DNA from: Sandaracinus sp. | Lineage (GTDB): Bacteria > Myxococcota_A > Polyangia > Polyangiales > Houyiibacteriaceae | Direction: 5' to 3' | Length of the DNA: 64,000 nt | NCBI GenBank assembly: GCA_020633125.1 | Contig: JACKEH010000009.1 | Location: forward strand, 1 to 64,000 | Part shown: positions 16,518 to 24,772 of the stretch, piece by piece | How the letters are laid out: every line of letters begins with the position of its first letter | Numbering within the stretch: position 1 is the stretch's first letter | Program-made: the position numbers and the translations under genes | The notes under the pieces: generated by a model | The model's database searches: none | Seen by the model: only the letters and a program-made list of their open reading frames with translations | Told to the model about the DNA's origin: nothing

Positions 16518-17695
16518 CAGACCCGCTCGATCACCACGGCGACGGCTTCGCCACCACCGATGCAGAGCGTGGCCAAGCCGCGCTTGGCGTTGCGGTCCTC
16601 GAGCGCGTGCAGGAGCGTCACGAGGATACGCGCGCCGCTGCAGCCGATCGGGTGACCGAGCGCGACCGCCCCGCCCCACACGTTCATCTTCTCGTGGGGA
16701 ACGTTGGCCTTCGTGATGCACGCCATGCTCACGACGCTGAACGCCTCGTTGACCTCCCAGAGGTCGATGTCGTCCACGCCGAGCTTCAGCCGCGCGAGCG
16801 TCTTCTCGATCGCGCCGACCGGCGCGGTGGTGAACCACTCGGGCGCCTGCGCGTGGCCGGCGTAGCCGACGATGCGGGCGCGCGGCGTGAGGCCGTGCTT
16901 CTTCACCGCGTCCTCGCTCGCGAGGATGAGCGCAGCGCCGCCGTCGTTGATCTTCGACGCGTTCGCCGCGGTGATGGTGCCGTCCTTCTGGAAGGCGGGG
17001 CGAAGGCCCGGCATCTTCGAGAAGTCGCCGCGACCCGGCTCTTCGTCGGAGTCGACGACGACGTCGCCCTTGCGGCCCTTCACGGTGACCGCGGCGATCT
17101 CCTTGGCGAGCTTGCCTTCCTTCTGCGCCGCGAGCGCGCGCTCGTACGAGGCCTTGGCGAACTCGTCCTGCGCCTCGCGCGAGAAGCCGAGCTCACGCGC
17201 GCAGAGCTCGCCCGCGTTGCCCATGTGGAAGTTCCCGTAGGGATCCCAAAGGCCGTCGTGGACCATCGAGTCGACGACCGAGCCGTTGCCCATGCGGAAG
17301 CCCGCGCGCGCTTGCGGGAGCAGGTAAGGCGCGTTCGTCATCGACTCCATGCCACCGGCGACGACGATCTCGCCGTCCTCGAGGCGGATGCTCTTGGTGC
17401 CGAGCACGACGCTCATCAGACCGGAGCCGCAGACCTTGCCGACGGTGGTGGCGGGCGTCTTGTCGGGGACGCCGGCGGCCTTCGCGGCCTGGCGGGCGGG
17501 CGCCTGACCGACTCCGGCCGTGAGGACGTTGCCCATGTAGGTCTCGTCGACCTGCTCACCCGTGACACCGGCGCGCTCGAGCGCTGCGCGAATCGCCACG
17601 CTGCCGAGCGTCGGGGCGTCGACCGCGCCGAGCGCTCCCTGGAAGCTGCCGATGGGCGTGCGCGCCGCGCCGACGATGAAGACCTCGCGTGCCAT
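16517..17695 (-). CDS. atoB: Acetyl-CoA C-acetyltransferase (thiolase)
   Basis: A 392-residue thiolase of full length. The nucleophilic Cys lies in VGKVCGSGLMSV, and the other catalytic elements are NEAF, GHPIGCSGAR and the C-terminal CIGGGEAVAVVIE. It condenses two acetyl-CoA or cleaves acetoacetyl-CoA. It heads an operon with a PEP-synthase-like gene (overlap of one base) and, after a gap, dehydrogenase and crotonase genes. An ideal GGAGGT site lies 5 nt before the ATG. The gene symbol marks the biosynthetic-type enzyme; a longer-chain substrate is possible. Confidence 0.94.
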   Translation of the reverse strand: MAREVFIVGAARTPIGSFQGALGAVDAPTLGSVAIRAALERAGVTGEQVDETYMGNVLTAGVGQAPARQAAKAAGVPDKTPATTVGKVCGSGLMSVVLGTKSIRLEDGEIVVAGGMESMTNAPYLLPQARAGFRMGNGSVVDSMVHDGLWDPYGNFHMGNAGELCARELGFSREAQDEFAKASYERALAAQKEGKLAKEIAAVTVKGRKGDVVVDSDEEPGRGDFSKMPGLRPAFQKDGTITAANASKINDGGAALILASEDAVKKHGLTPRARIVGYAGHAQAPEWFTTAPVGAIEKTLARLKLGVDDIDLWEVNEAFSVVSMACITKANVPHEKMNVWGGAVALGHPIGCSGARILVTLLHALEDRNAKRGLATLCIGGGEAVAVVIERV

Positions 17696-17747
17696 GTGGA
17701 CCTCCTCTGCCGCCAGGTACGCGGGGTCGCGTCCGGGTGGGGCTGGG

Positions 17748-17777
17748 GTTCTGTCACTTCACGACGCAGCGTGTCAA
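17748..17777 (-). promoter_or_regulatory. Probable promoter of the thiolase operon
   Basis: On the minus strand a perfect TTGACA (17777-17772) is followed after 18 nt by CAGAAC (17753-17748), one base from the TAGAAC seen at other genes here. The leader to the ATG at 17695 is about 45 nt and ends with GGAGGT. Confidence 0.45.
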
Positions 17778-17990
17778 CCGCTCGAAACGCCGATGAAACC
17801 GGGCCGCGCGATTTACAAGCGCGTTACGCCGACGTGGCTCGGGCGCGGGTCACCAACGAGAGCGCGCCGGGTCCACCGCGAATACCCGGTGCGGGTCGAC
17901 ATCACGCCTTCGTCGGCCGCGGAGCACGACCGGCGGAGCCCCATCCCGTCGTGTCAGGGTCGATCGCCTCCCTGGGTCGCGCGCGGACAG

Positions 17991-18057
17991 GGGCACGGGC
18001 ACGGGCACGGGCACGGGCACGGGCACGGGCACGGGCACGGGCACGGGCACGGGGCAC
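17991..18057. repeat. Tandem GGGCAC hexanucleotide array, 10 perfect copies plus one
   Basis: Ten uninterrupted GGGCAC units run from 17991 to 18050, followed by one extra G and an eleventh unit. The array is just outside the 3' end of the tRNA-Val terminator. The same hexamer forms an array at 41700-41747. The unit is short enough to expand or contract by slippage. Confidence 0.9.
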
Positions 18058-18082
18058 GAAATCGAATCGACGGAACGAAACA

Positions 18083-18102
18083 ACCCGCGCCGAGGCGCGG
18101 GT
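18083..18102 (-). terminator. Terminator of tRNA-Val
   Basis: ACCCGCGC (18083-18090) pairs with GCGCGGGT (18095-18102) around a 4-nt loop. On the minus strand the stem is followed by TTGTTTCGTT. It lies 17 nt past the tRNA 3' end. Confidence 0.7.
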
Positions 18103-18118
18103 CTTTCGTAGTTCAGGG

Positions 18119-18190
18119 TGGGCGATACTGGATTTGAACCAGTGACTTCCTCCGTGTGAAGAAGGCACTCTACCACTGAGTTAATCGCCC
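18119..18190 (-). tRNA. tRNA-Val (anticodon CAC)
   Basis: A complete 72-nt cloverleaf on the minus strand. The acceptor stem is GGGCGAT/ATCGCCC, the D stem ACTC/GAGT, the anticodon stem CCTTC/GGAGG with loop TTCACAC (anticodon CAC, reading GTG), and the T stem ACTGG/CCAGT with loop TTCAAAT. The discriminator base is A and CCA is not encoded. GTG is a frequent codon in this GC-rich sequence. The gene has its own promoter and terminator. Confidence 0.95.
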
Positions 18191-18215
18191 GGTTCGCCGT
18201 TCGGCGAGGGTCGGT

Positions 18216-18244
18216 CTTATAACCGTGCCCTCTTCGCTCGGCAA
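18216..18244 (-). promoter_or_regulatory. Promoter of tRNA-Val
   Basis: On the minus strand TTGCCG (18244-18239) and TATAAG (18221-18216) are 17 nt apart, the best -10 match in the window. Transcription would start near 18209, about 19 nt before the mature tRNA. Confidence 0.7.
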
Positions 18245-18330
18245 GGGTCTTTTTGGAGGGCGGGCCCACTTCCGCGGGCCGTGACGGCGGCGACGACCGA
18301 GAGGTCGCCGTGCCGCCGCGCCCTCCCGAC

Positions 18331-20376
18331 TCACGGCTTCGAGTCGTCGGAGATCTTCGCGCGAAGCAGGTCGCCGAAGGTGCCGAAGCCCTGCTTCGCC
18401 GCTTCCTTGCGGTAGTCCCGCACGGCGCGACGCTCCTCGTCGACCAGACGGCCCTTCACCGAACACTTCAGGCCGCCGTCGCGGTCGATGCCGATGATCT
18501 TGACCGTGAGCTCCTTGCCGGGAGCGTAGGCCTTCTTGCGATCCGCGCCCTCGGCCGAGAGCTCGCGGTTCGGAAGGTACGCTCGGCCACGACGGCCGAT
18601 GACGCCCTTCACCTGCGCGAGGATGCCGTGGTTCTCCACGCGCTCGATCACGATCGTGACGTGGTTGCCCGGCTTGAGCGACTTCGGCGCGATGCTCGGA
18701 TCGAACTCGCCCTTCTCGATCGCTTCGAGGTCGACCGCGCTCAGACGCGAGAGCGACACACGACGCGCTTCGCGGTCGACGCGCTCGACGAGCACGTCGA
18801 TCTCCTCGCCCACGTTGAGCACCTCGCCCGCGTGCTTGAGGTTGCGATCGCCGAGCTCGCTGATGTGCAGCAGGCCTTCGATCTCCGGCGCGATGAGGAT
18901 GAACGCGCCGAACTCGGCCGTGCGGGTGACCGTGCCCTTGTGGACGGTGCCGGGCTTGAGCGCCTCGGCGTTCGCATCCCACGGGTCCGGCTGGCAGCGA
19001 CGAATCGAGAGCGAGACGCGGCCCGTGCGATCCTTGCGGGTCGCCTGCTGGACCTTGAGCACCTCGACCTCGACCATGTCGCCGACCTTGGCGACGTCGG
19101 CCGGACGCGCGGCGCGGCTCCAGCTGACCTCGCTCTGGTGGACGAGGCCTTCGAGGCCGTCCCCGAGGTCGACGAGCAGACCGTAGTCGCGCACCTGCGT
19201 GACGGCCCCCGTGAAGCGCTGACCGACCTGGAGGTCCTTCAGGCGCTGCTTGGCGGCCTTGCGAAGGTCGCGCTCGAGGATGCCGCGGCGGCTGACGATG
19301 ATGCTCTTGCCCGAGCCCTTCTGGGGCGGGAGCGTGAACTCCAGCTTCTGACCGACGAGCTCGTTCGGGTCGCCGACCGGACCGAGCGTCATGCCACCGG
19401 CGGGGCAGAACGTGCGCACGCCTTCGACGAGCACGTCGAAGCCGCCACGGTTGAAGCCGTAGACGACGCCACGGACTCGCTTCTTGGCGTCGCGCGCGGC
19501 GGCGATGCGGCCCTTGGCGGCCGGCACGTCGATCAGACGGTTGACGAGGACGATGTGGCCGCTCTCGGCCACGGCACCGACGCGGCCGCGGAAGATGCTG
19601 CCGACGTCGGGCGGCTCGGGAGCCGGCGCCTCTTCGTCGGCGGCGAGCTCTTCCGCCTCTTCTTCGTCGTCGCTCTCGGCCTCGGCGGCGACCGCCTCGA
19701 CCTCACCGGCGCTCGAGGGCGCGGTGGCGGCGGCGACCATCTCGGCCTCCGCAGCTTCGCTCTCCGCCGCGGCTTCGGCCGCGGCTTCGGCTTCTTCGGC
19801 CGCCACGGCTTCGGCATCGTGCTCTTCAGCCTCGGGGGCCGCCGCTTCGGCAGGCGCCACCTCGATGACCGGGATCTCACGCGGCTCGAGCACGTCGGCG
19901 TACGCGACGGCCTTGCCGAAGAGATCGACGACGATCACGCCGTGCTCGACACGGTCGACACGACCCGCGACGACCTCGCCCGCGCGGAACGCGTGCGCGC
20001 GCGGCTGACCCTCGAAGAGGTGCGTGAACGCCTGCGGCCTCCGCTCGCCCTCGACCGCCGGCTTCTTCTTCTTGCGCTTGCGCTTGCGCTTCTTCTTCCC
20101 CGGCTCTCCCTCTGCGCCGGCCCCGTCGGCGCTCGCGCCTTCGTCGCCGTCCGACTCGTCGTCTCCTTCGTTGGAGGCGCTCTCGCTGGACGCGTCGTCG
20201 CTCGCGCTCTCGCTCGACGCGCCTTCGCTGGACGTCTCGCTCGCGCTCTCGGGTGCCGTGCCGCTCATGGCAGCAGCGTCGTCGTCGGACGACGTCTCGG
20301 CGGGGGTCGTCGTCGCGTCGGCGGGCGGAGCCTCCGGCGTCTCGACAGTCTGATTCTCACGAGTTTCTTCGGTCAT
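18331..20376 (-). CDS. S1-domain RNA-binding protein with charged N-terminal extension
   Basis: A 681-residue protein related to ribosomal protein S1. Residues 1-90 are acidic and rich in Ser, Glu and Asp; residues 94-105 are an unbroken Lys/Arg block. About five S1-type OB folds follow, the clearest in VGQRFTGAVTQVRDYGLLVDLGDGLEGLVHQSEVS-like and GTVTRTAEFGAFILIAPE segments (about residues 390-540). An acidic, Ala/Glu-rich linker (about 175-260) separates the first fold from the rest. It probably binds mRNA on or near the ribosome, but canonical S1 has six repeats and no such N-terminus, so rpsA is not asserted. A good promoter lies 100 nt upstream. Confidence 0.8.
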   Translation of the reverse strand: MTEETRENQTVETPEAPPADATTTPAETSSDDDAAAMSGTAPESASETSSEGASSESASDDASSESASNEGDDESDGDEGASADGAGAEGEPGKKKRKRKRKKKKPAVEGERRPQAFTHLFEGQPRAHAFRAGEVVAGRVDRVEHGVIVVDLFGKAVAYADVLEPREIPVIEVAPAEAAAPEAEEHDAEAVAAEEAEAAAEAAAESEAAEAEMVAAATAPSSAGEVEAVAAEAESDDEEEAEELAADEEAPAPEPPDVGSIFRGRVGAVAESGHIVLVNRLIDVPAAKGRIAAARDAKKRVRGVVYGFNRGGFDVLVEGVRTFCPAGGMTLGPVGDPNELVGQKLEFTLPPQKGSGKSIIVSRRGILERDLRKAAKQRLKDLQVGQRFTGAVTQVRDYGLLVDLGDGLEGLVHQSEVSWSRAARPADVAKVGDMVEVEVLKVQQATRKDRTGRVSLSIRRCQPDPWDANAEALKPGTVHKGTVTRTAEFGAFILIAPEIEGLLHISELGDRNLKHAGEVLNVGEEIDVLVERVDREARRVSLSRLSAVDLEAIEKGEFDPSIAPKSLKPGNHVTIVIERVENHGILAQVKGVIGRRGRAYLPNRELSAEGADRKKAYAPGKELTVKIIGIDRDGGLKCSVKGRLVDEERRAVRDYRKEAAKQGFGTFGDLLRAKISDDSKP

Positions 20377-20713
20377 GGGCTACGCACCTCGTGCGCGCTC
20401 GTCGTGCGTCTCACCAACCCATCGGGATCCACACGACACCTCGCAACACGCCTTCCGATTTCGGCGGGGGCCGGCAGACTAGCAGCCCCCCCAAATACTT
20501 CAACGCGGTCGACACGTGGCCCACGAGCCCCCGAAGTCGCACGTCTTCGGGGCTGCCCGGCCGTCCACCTCAGAGCGAGCCTCGATTCCCGCTCTTCTCT
20601 TCTCGCGAGGAGCGGCGCGCTTCCTCGACCGGCCAAGCCGGATCGGGGCCCCCTCCCACCACCGAGCGCCGGGCCGCTCGCACGGATTGCGATCCGCGCA
20701 AGGGCGGTCGCTC
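20377..20713. other. 337-nt non-coding interval upstream of the S1-domain gene
   Basis: It contains the S1-gene promoter (20476-20503), a hairpin AGCCCCCGAAG/CTTCGGGGCT near 20535-20563 that could end transcription of the kinase gene although no T tract follows, and a small palindrome GCACGGATTGCGATCCGCGC at 20680-20699 that resembles the one at 53707. No coding sequence is supported. Confidence 0.5.
20476..20503 (-). promoter_or_regulatory. Promoter of the S1-domain gene
   Basis: On the minus strand TTGAAG (20503-20498) and extended -10 TGCTAGTCT (hexamer 20481-20476) are 16 nt apart. The leader to the ATG at 20376 would be about 93 nt. Confidence 0.6.
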
Positions 20714-23700
20714 TTAGTCGATGGCTTCGCCCCGCGCGAGCCGCTCGGCTTGGTCGGCGATGCGTGCCTCTTGGCGGGGGCGGCCGGCGGAGCGTGCGAG
20801 CGGTCCCGCGCGGCCCAGAGTTCGAATCGCGGCGCCGACGTCGCCGAGCGCGAGGTGCGCTCGCGCCAACATCGTCAACGCGGCCGCGGCCTCGCCGTAG
20901 CGGCCGAGGGCTTCGAGCTCGTCGACCGCGCGAACCAAGCCGATGACGAAATGCGGGTCGGGGTGCGCCATGATCGCGAGCGCCGCGCGCACCGCGGTCG
21001 CGAGCGAAGCGACGGCCTCGAGGTCGTGCTCCTTGCCATGCCGTTTGGCCTCCACGACCCAACGCGCCGCCTCGCTCTCGAGCCCGGCGTCGACCGCAGC
21101 CACCGCCGCGCGAATGCCCCAACGGGCGGCGTCCTCGCCGCGACCCAGCTCGGTCGCGACGGTCGCGGCGTCCGCCCAACGCGCCGCCGCCAAGGGTGCG
21201 TCCGCGGTGGCTTCGGCGAGCTCGGCGCTGGTGGCGAGCGACGCACAACGAAGCTCGCCCGTGCCGTGGCGCACCGCCGCGACGAGCGCCGAGGTCTCCA
21301 CCTCGCGGGCTTCCTCGTCGCGTCCGGCGCGCGCGAGGCTGGTCGCGAGCCCACAGAGCGCGAGCGCCGCATCCGCCGGCACGCGCGCGTCCGAGAGCTC
21401 GCGTGCTGCATCGGCGTAAGCCTCGATCGACCCTTCGACGTCGCCGGATTCGAGTCGCGCGCGACCGAGCACGAGACCCGCGCGTCCACGTACCGTGGCG
21501 TCGGCGTCTTGCCACCATGCCGACGACGCCAACGACTCGACCTCGGCGACGGCCTCCTGCCAATGCTCGCGTCGCGCTTCGACCCGCGCACGGGCGAGCG
21601 CGAGACGGCACGCGACCCGCGCGTCGTCGACCGAGGGCGCCATCGACAACGTCGCCGCCGCGTGCTCCGTGCTGCCGGCTTCGAGCGCGAGCTCGGCGGC
21701 GCGGGCACACGACTCCGCCGCGTCCAACGCCGCGCCTCCCCCTTGGCGTCGTAGGCGCGACGCGAGCACGAGACGCTCGGCTGCGATCAAACGATCGCCA
21801 CGCGCCAGCGCGACCTCGGCAGCACGCTCGAGCTCGGCCGGCGCGCGCTCGTAGTCCCCCGCCAGCGCGGCGTGATGCGAGAGGCTCTCGACGCGGTCGT
21901 CGGAGCCCGCCCCGCTTCGACGCAGCACGTCCGCGATGCGCGCGTGCACACGCTCGCGCTCGGACTCCGGCAGGCTTTCGAGCACCGCGCGCCGCACGAG
22001 GTCGCCCCCGTCGATCGCGAGCCGAGCCGGAAGTGGCTCCTCGCGGCCGGGCACGGGCAGCTCCGAAGCACGCGTACCGCTGCGAATCGCGCCGAAGCCA
22101 CGGAGCACCCCCCGAGCGAGCATGCGCTGAACGAGCGGCTCGGCCACGTCGCGGGGAATGCCCTCGACCGCGGCCAGCAACGGGAAGTCCATCGGCGTCT
22201 CCACCGCCGCCAGCGTGCGCAAGAGGCTTCGCGCGCGTTTCGGCAACGCGGTCACACGCGACGCGACGCTCGCCTTGAGACGCGGAGGAACGCTCGGAGC
22301 GCGCGCGAGGTCGTGCACCAACCCGTCCGCGACGCCGAGCCCGCGGCCGCCGCGAAGCGACTCCGCCAAGAGCTCGACGGTCGCGGGGTTGCCGCCGGTG
22401 AGGTGGTGGAGTGGCGCGAGCAATTCTTCTTCGACGACTCGGGCGCCGACGCGATGCGCGAAGAGCCGGGCGGTCGCCTCGGCGTCGAGCGGTTCGAGCA
22501 CGCGACGGTCGACGTGCAGGTGCGGCAACGCCATGCCGGGCCGCGCGGTGAAGAGCGTCAACACCCGCGCGTCGCGCAGACCGGCGACCAGCAGATCGAG
22601 CAGCTGACGCGTCTCGTCGTCGACCGCTTGAAGATCTTCGAGCACGAAGAGCACGGGGTGCTCGGCCGCGAGCGCGACGAGCGCCTTGCGCAAGGTGACG
22701 ACGAGCTCGATGCCACGCGGACGGCCGGTTCGTTCGGCCGGAGGCGTTCCGCCGAAGAGCGCGCCGACCGCTGCGACCTCGCGAGGCGAAGCGCCGAGCC
22801 AACGAAGCGCCTCGATCTTCTCGGTGCGTGCGGCGTCGTCTTCGGTTCCGTCGAGGGCACACAAGACCTCGAAGACCGCGACGAGCGCTGCGTAGGGCTC
22901 GCCCGCGCGTTCGGCGAAGGGCAACGCCACGACCGTCGTCGCGCCTTCCGCCTCCGCGAGCGCGCGAAGCTCCGCGACGAGCCGGGACTTGCCGACGCCG
23001 GGTGCGCCCAGCAGCAACGCCGCGCGGCCACGGCCTCGCCGCATGTCGGCGAGCGACTCCGTGAACGAGCGCAGCACGTCGCGACGACCGACGAGCGGTC
23101 CTCTGCGAAGCTCGTCGAGCGTGCGGACCGAAGGCTGACGCGCCGACGAGACACGCGGCCACGGCGCGTCGTGCTCGAGCACGTGTCGACGATGCACCTC
23201 GGGCGCGAGCTCGGGATCCACCCGAACCTCGGCCGGCGCGACCTGCTGCAAGGCCGAGAGGCCGCGCTCACGTGTCGTCGCGAGCGGGTCGGCGACCGGC
23301 GGGTCGGTGCGAAAAACACGCGCTTCGCCGCCAACGACCACGAGCGCCGCGTCGGTCGCGCGCCACAGGATCTCGCGCGCACAGCCGACGGCGAGCGCGG
23401 TGGCGGCCTCGAGCGGTCCGTCGTGACCGAAGACGGCCTCGCGCGGCAAGTCGAGGTCCTGAACCGGGACCACGAAGCCGCCGAAGCGGCGCACGATCTC
23501 GTCGAAGTCGGAAGCCGGGGTTCGCGCGAGCAGCATCACGACCGGCGCGACCTCGGAGTCGAGGCGACGCGACACCGGGAACGCGCGCGTGTCGTCGCTT
23601 CGGCTTCGAATCGGTGTCGGTCCGAGCGCGAGCTCGCCCGAGCCTTCCGAGTCCCCGTCGATGCGCTCCATCAGGTCGGCGCGCAGCTTGTTCACGCGAC

Positions 23701-24652
23701 GAACGTCGTCGGGGGGCGCGATGCGGTGCAGCACCTCGCGTAGCTCGTGGGGACCGACGCGCGCGTGCATGGCGACGAGCACGCGCGAGAGCTCCTCGGC
23801 GAGCGCGCCCGCGCTCGGGAACCGATCCTCGCGGTCTTTCGCGAGCGCGTGCCGCAAGACCTCGCCGAGCTCAGGTGGCGCGCCGATGACGTCGAGATCG
23901 ATGGGCGGAACGACCGCTTCTTGAACCCGACGCAAGGTCTCGTCGCGCCCCGAGGCTTTGAAGAGGCGGCGCCCTGCGAGCATCTCCCAGAGCACGACCC
24001 CGAGCGCGAAGACGTCCGAGCGACGGTCGAGCGGCTCGCCACGCGCCTGCTCCGGCGACATGTACGCGTACTTCCCGCGGATCATCTTGGGGTCTTCTTC
24101 GCGCCCGAGGCCGCGCTGGTCCGCGAGCGCGATGCCGAAGTCGGCGACCTTCACCTGGCCCTCGTATCCGAGCAGCACGTTCTGCGGTGAGACGTCGCGA
24201 TGCACGATGGCGAGCGGTCGCCCTTCGTCGTCGCGACGGCGGTGGGCGTAGTCGAGCGCCTGCGCCGCTTCGAGCGTGATCCAGAGACGCAGCGCGAGGT
24301 CGAGACCACCGTCCCGCGCCGCGGCGAGCAGGTCGGGCTGGTGCGCCACGGCGCTCGCGAGGTCGCAGCCGTGCACGTACTCCATCGCGATGAAGTAGGC
24401 GCCTTGTTCTTCGCCGAGCTCGAAGATCTGGACGACGTTCGGGTGGTTGAGCAGCGCCGCGATGCGCGCTTCGCGCACGAGGAGCTCGGCGAAGTCACGC
24501 CGTGCCATCAACGAGGGGAGGACCCGCTTGATGACGACGGTCTTCTCGAAGCCCGCGACGCCGCGCGCACGCGCACGCCACACCTCCGCCATTCCGCCTT
24601 CGCCGATGCGCTGGAGGAGCTCGTACGATCCGAACCGGATGCGCCTCGCCAC
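20714..24652 (-). CDS. Giant Ser/Thr kinase fused to AAA ATPase and TPR region
   Basis: A 1312-residue cytoplasmic regulator. The kinase domain (about 9-290) has GEGGMAEV (18-25), K42, HRDVSPQN (151-158) and DFG (171-173). Residues about 365-495 look like a decayed class III nucleotide-cyclase or similar alpha/beta domain. An AAA_16-type ATPase begins at LVGRRDVLRSF with Walker A GAPGVGKS (549-556) and Walker B VLFVLEDLQ (about 675). The last 500 residues are Ala-rich helical TPR-like repeats. This order matches the kinase/ATPase regulators common in myxobacteria. It starts at GTG 24652 behind TAACGT and uses TAA, the only non-TGA stop I confirmed. Input signal and targets are unknown. Confidence 0.88.
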   Translation of the reverse strand: MARRIRFGSYELLQRIGEGGMAEVWRARARGVAGFEKTVVIKRVLPSLMARRDFAELLVREARIAALLNHPNVVQIFELGEEQGAYFIAMEYVHGCDLASAVAHQPDLLAAARDGGLDLALRLWITLEAAQALDYAHRRRDDEGRPLAIVHRDVSPQNVLLGYEGQVKVADFGIALADQRGLGREEDPKMIRGKYAYMSPEQARGEPLDRRSDVFALGVVLWEMLAGRRLFKASGRDETLRRVQEAVVPPIDLDVIGAPPELGEVLRHALAKDREDRFPSAGALAEELSRVLVAMHARVGPHELREVLHRIAPPDDVRRVNKLRADLMERIDGDSEGSGELALGPTPIRSRSDDTRAFPVSRRLDSEVAPVVMLLARTPASDFDEIVRRFGGFVVPVQDLDLPREAVFGHDGPLEAATALAVGCAREILWRATDAALVVVGGEARVFRTDPPVADPLATTRERGLSALQQVAPAEVRVDPELAPEVHRRHVLEHDAPWPRVSSARQPSVRTLDELRRGPLVGRRDVLRSFTESLADMRRGRGRAALLLGAPGVGKSRLVAELRALAEAEGATTVVALPFAERAGEPYAALVAVFEVLCALDGTEDDAARTEKIEALRWLGASPREVAAVGALFGGTPPAERTGRPRGIELVVTLRKALVALAAEHPVLFVLEDLQAVDDETRQLLDLLVAGLRDARVLTLFTARPGMALPHLHVDRRVLEPLDAEATARLFAHRVGARVVEEELLAPLHHLTGGNPATVELLAESLRGGRGLGVADGLVHDLARAPSVPPRLKASVASRVTALPKRARSLLRTLAAVETPMDFPLLAAVEGIPRDVAEPLVQRMLARGVLRGFGAIRSGTRASELPVPGREEPLPARLAIDGGDLVRRAVLESLPESERERVHARIADVLRRSGAGSDDRVESLSHHAALAGDYERAPAELERAAEVALARGDRLIAAERLVLASRLRRQGGGAALDAAESCARAAELALEAGSTEHAAATLSMAPSVDDARVACRLALARARVEARREHWQEAVAEVESLASSAWWQDADATVRGRAGLVLGRARLESGDVEGSIEAYADAARELSDARVPADAALALCGLATSLARAGRDEEAREVETSALVAAVRHGTGELRCASLATSAELAEATADAPLAAARWADAATVATELGRGEDAARWGIRAAVAAVDAGLESEAARWVVEAKRHGKEHDLEAVASLATAVRAALAIMAHPDPHFVIGLVRAVDELEALGRYGEAAAALTMLARAHLALGDVGAAIRTLGRAGPLARSAGRPRQEARIADQAERLARGEAID

Positions 24653-24661
24653 GGAGGGCGG

Positions 24662-24667
24662 ACGTTA
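24662..24667 (-). promoter_or_regulatory. -10 element TAACGT of the giant kinase
   Basis: On the minus strand GATAACGT is followed by 9 nt and the GTG start at 24652. Confidence 0.4.
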
Positions 24668-24772
24668 TCACGGGCCTCGTCCGCCGAGCCCGAAGTTCGA
24701 ACCGAGTTGGCGACGCCCAGGTCGGGAACGAATGCACCCTACCCGCGCGATGGCCGACGAGAACGCCGCCGC

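Larger units (their letters stand above)
17696..18118. other. 423-nt non-coding interval between thiolase and tRNA-Val
   Basis: From left to right it holds the thiolase promoter, about 200 nt with nothing recognised, a tandem GGGCAC hexamer array (17991-18057) and the terminator of the tRNA (18083-18102). Reading frames through the array encode only GH or TG dipeptide runs and are not taken as genes. Confidence 0.6.

Noticed and set aside
12928..17695. The thiolase, dehydrogenase and crotonase cluster as a polyhydroxybutyrate or butanol-type pathway.
   Set aside because: No polymerase, butyryl-CoA dehydrogenase or electron-transfer flavoprotein gene is nearby, so only the shared acyl-CoA steps are claimed.
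17560..18150. Open frames through the GGGCAC arrays that encode GHGHGH or PVPVPV runs.
   Set aside because: The frame is open only because the hexamer has no stops; no start signal, codon bias or flanking domain supports a gene.
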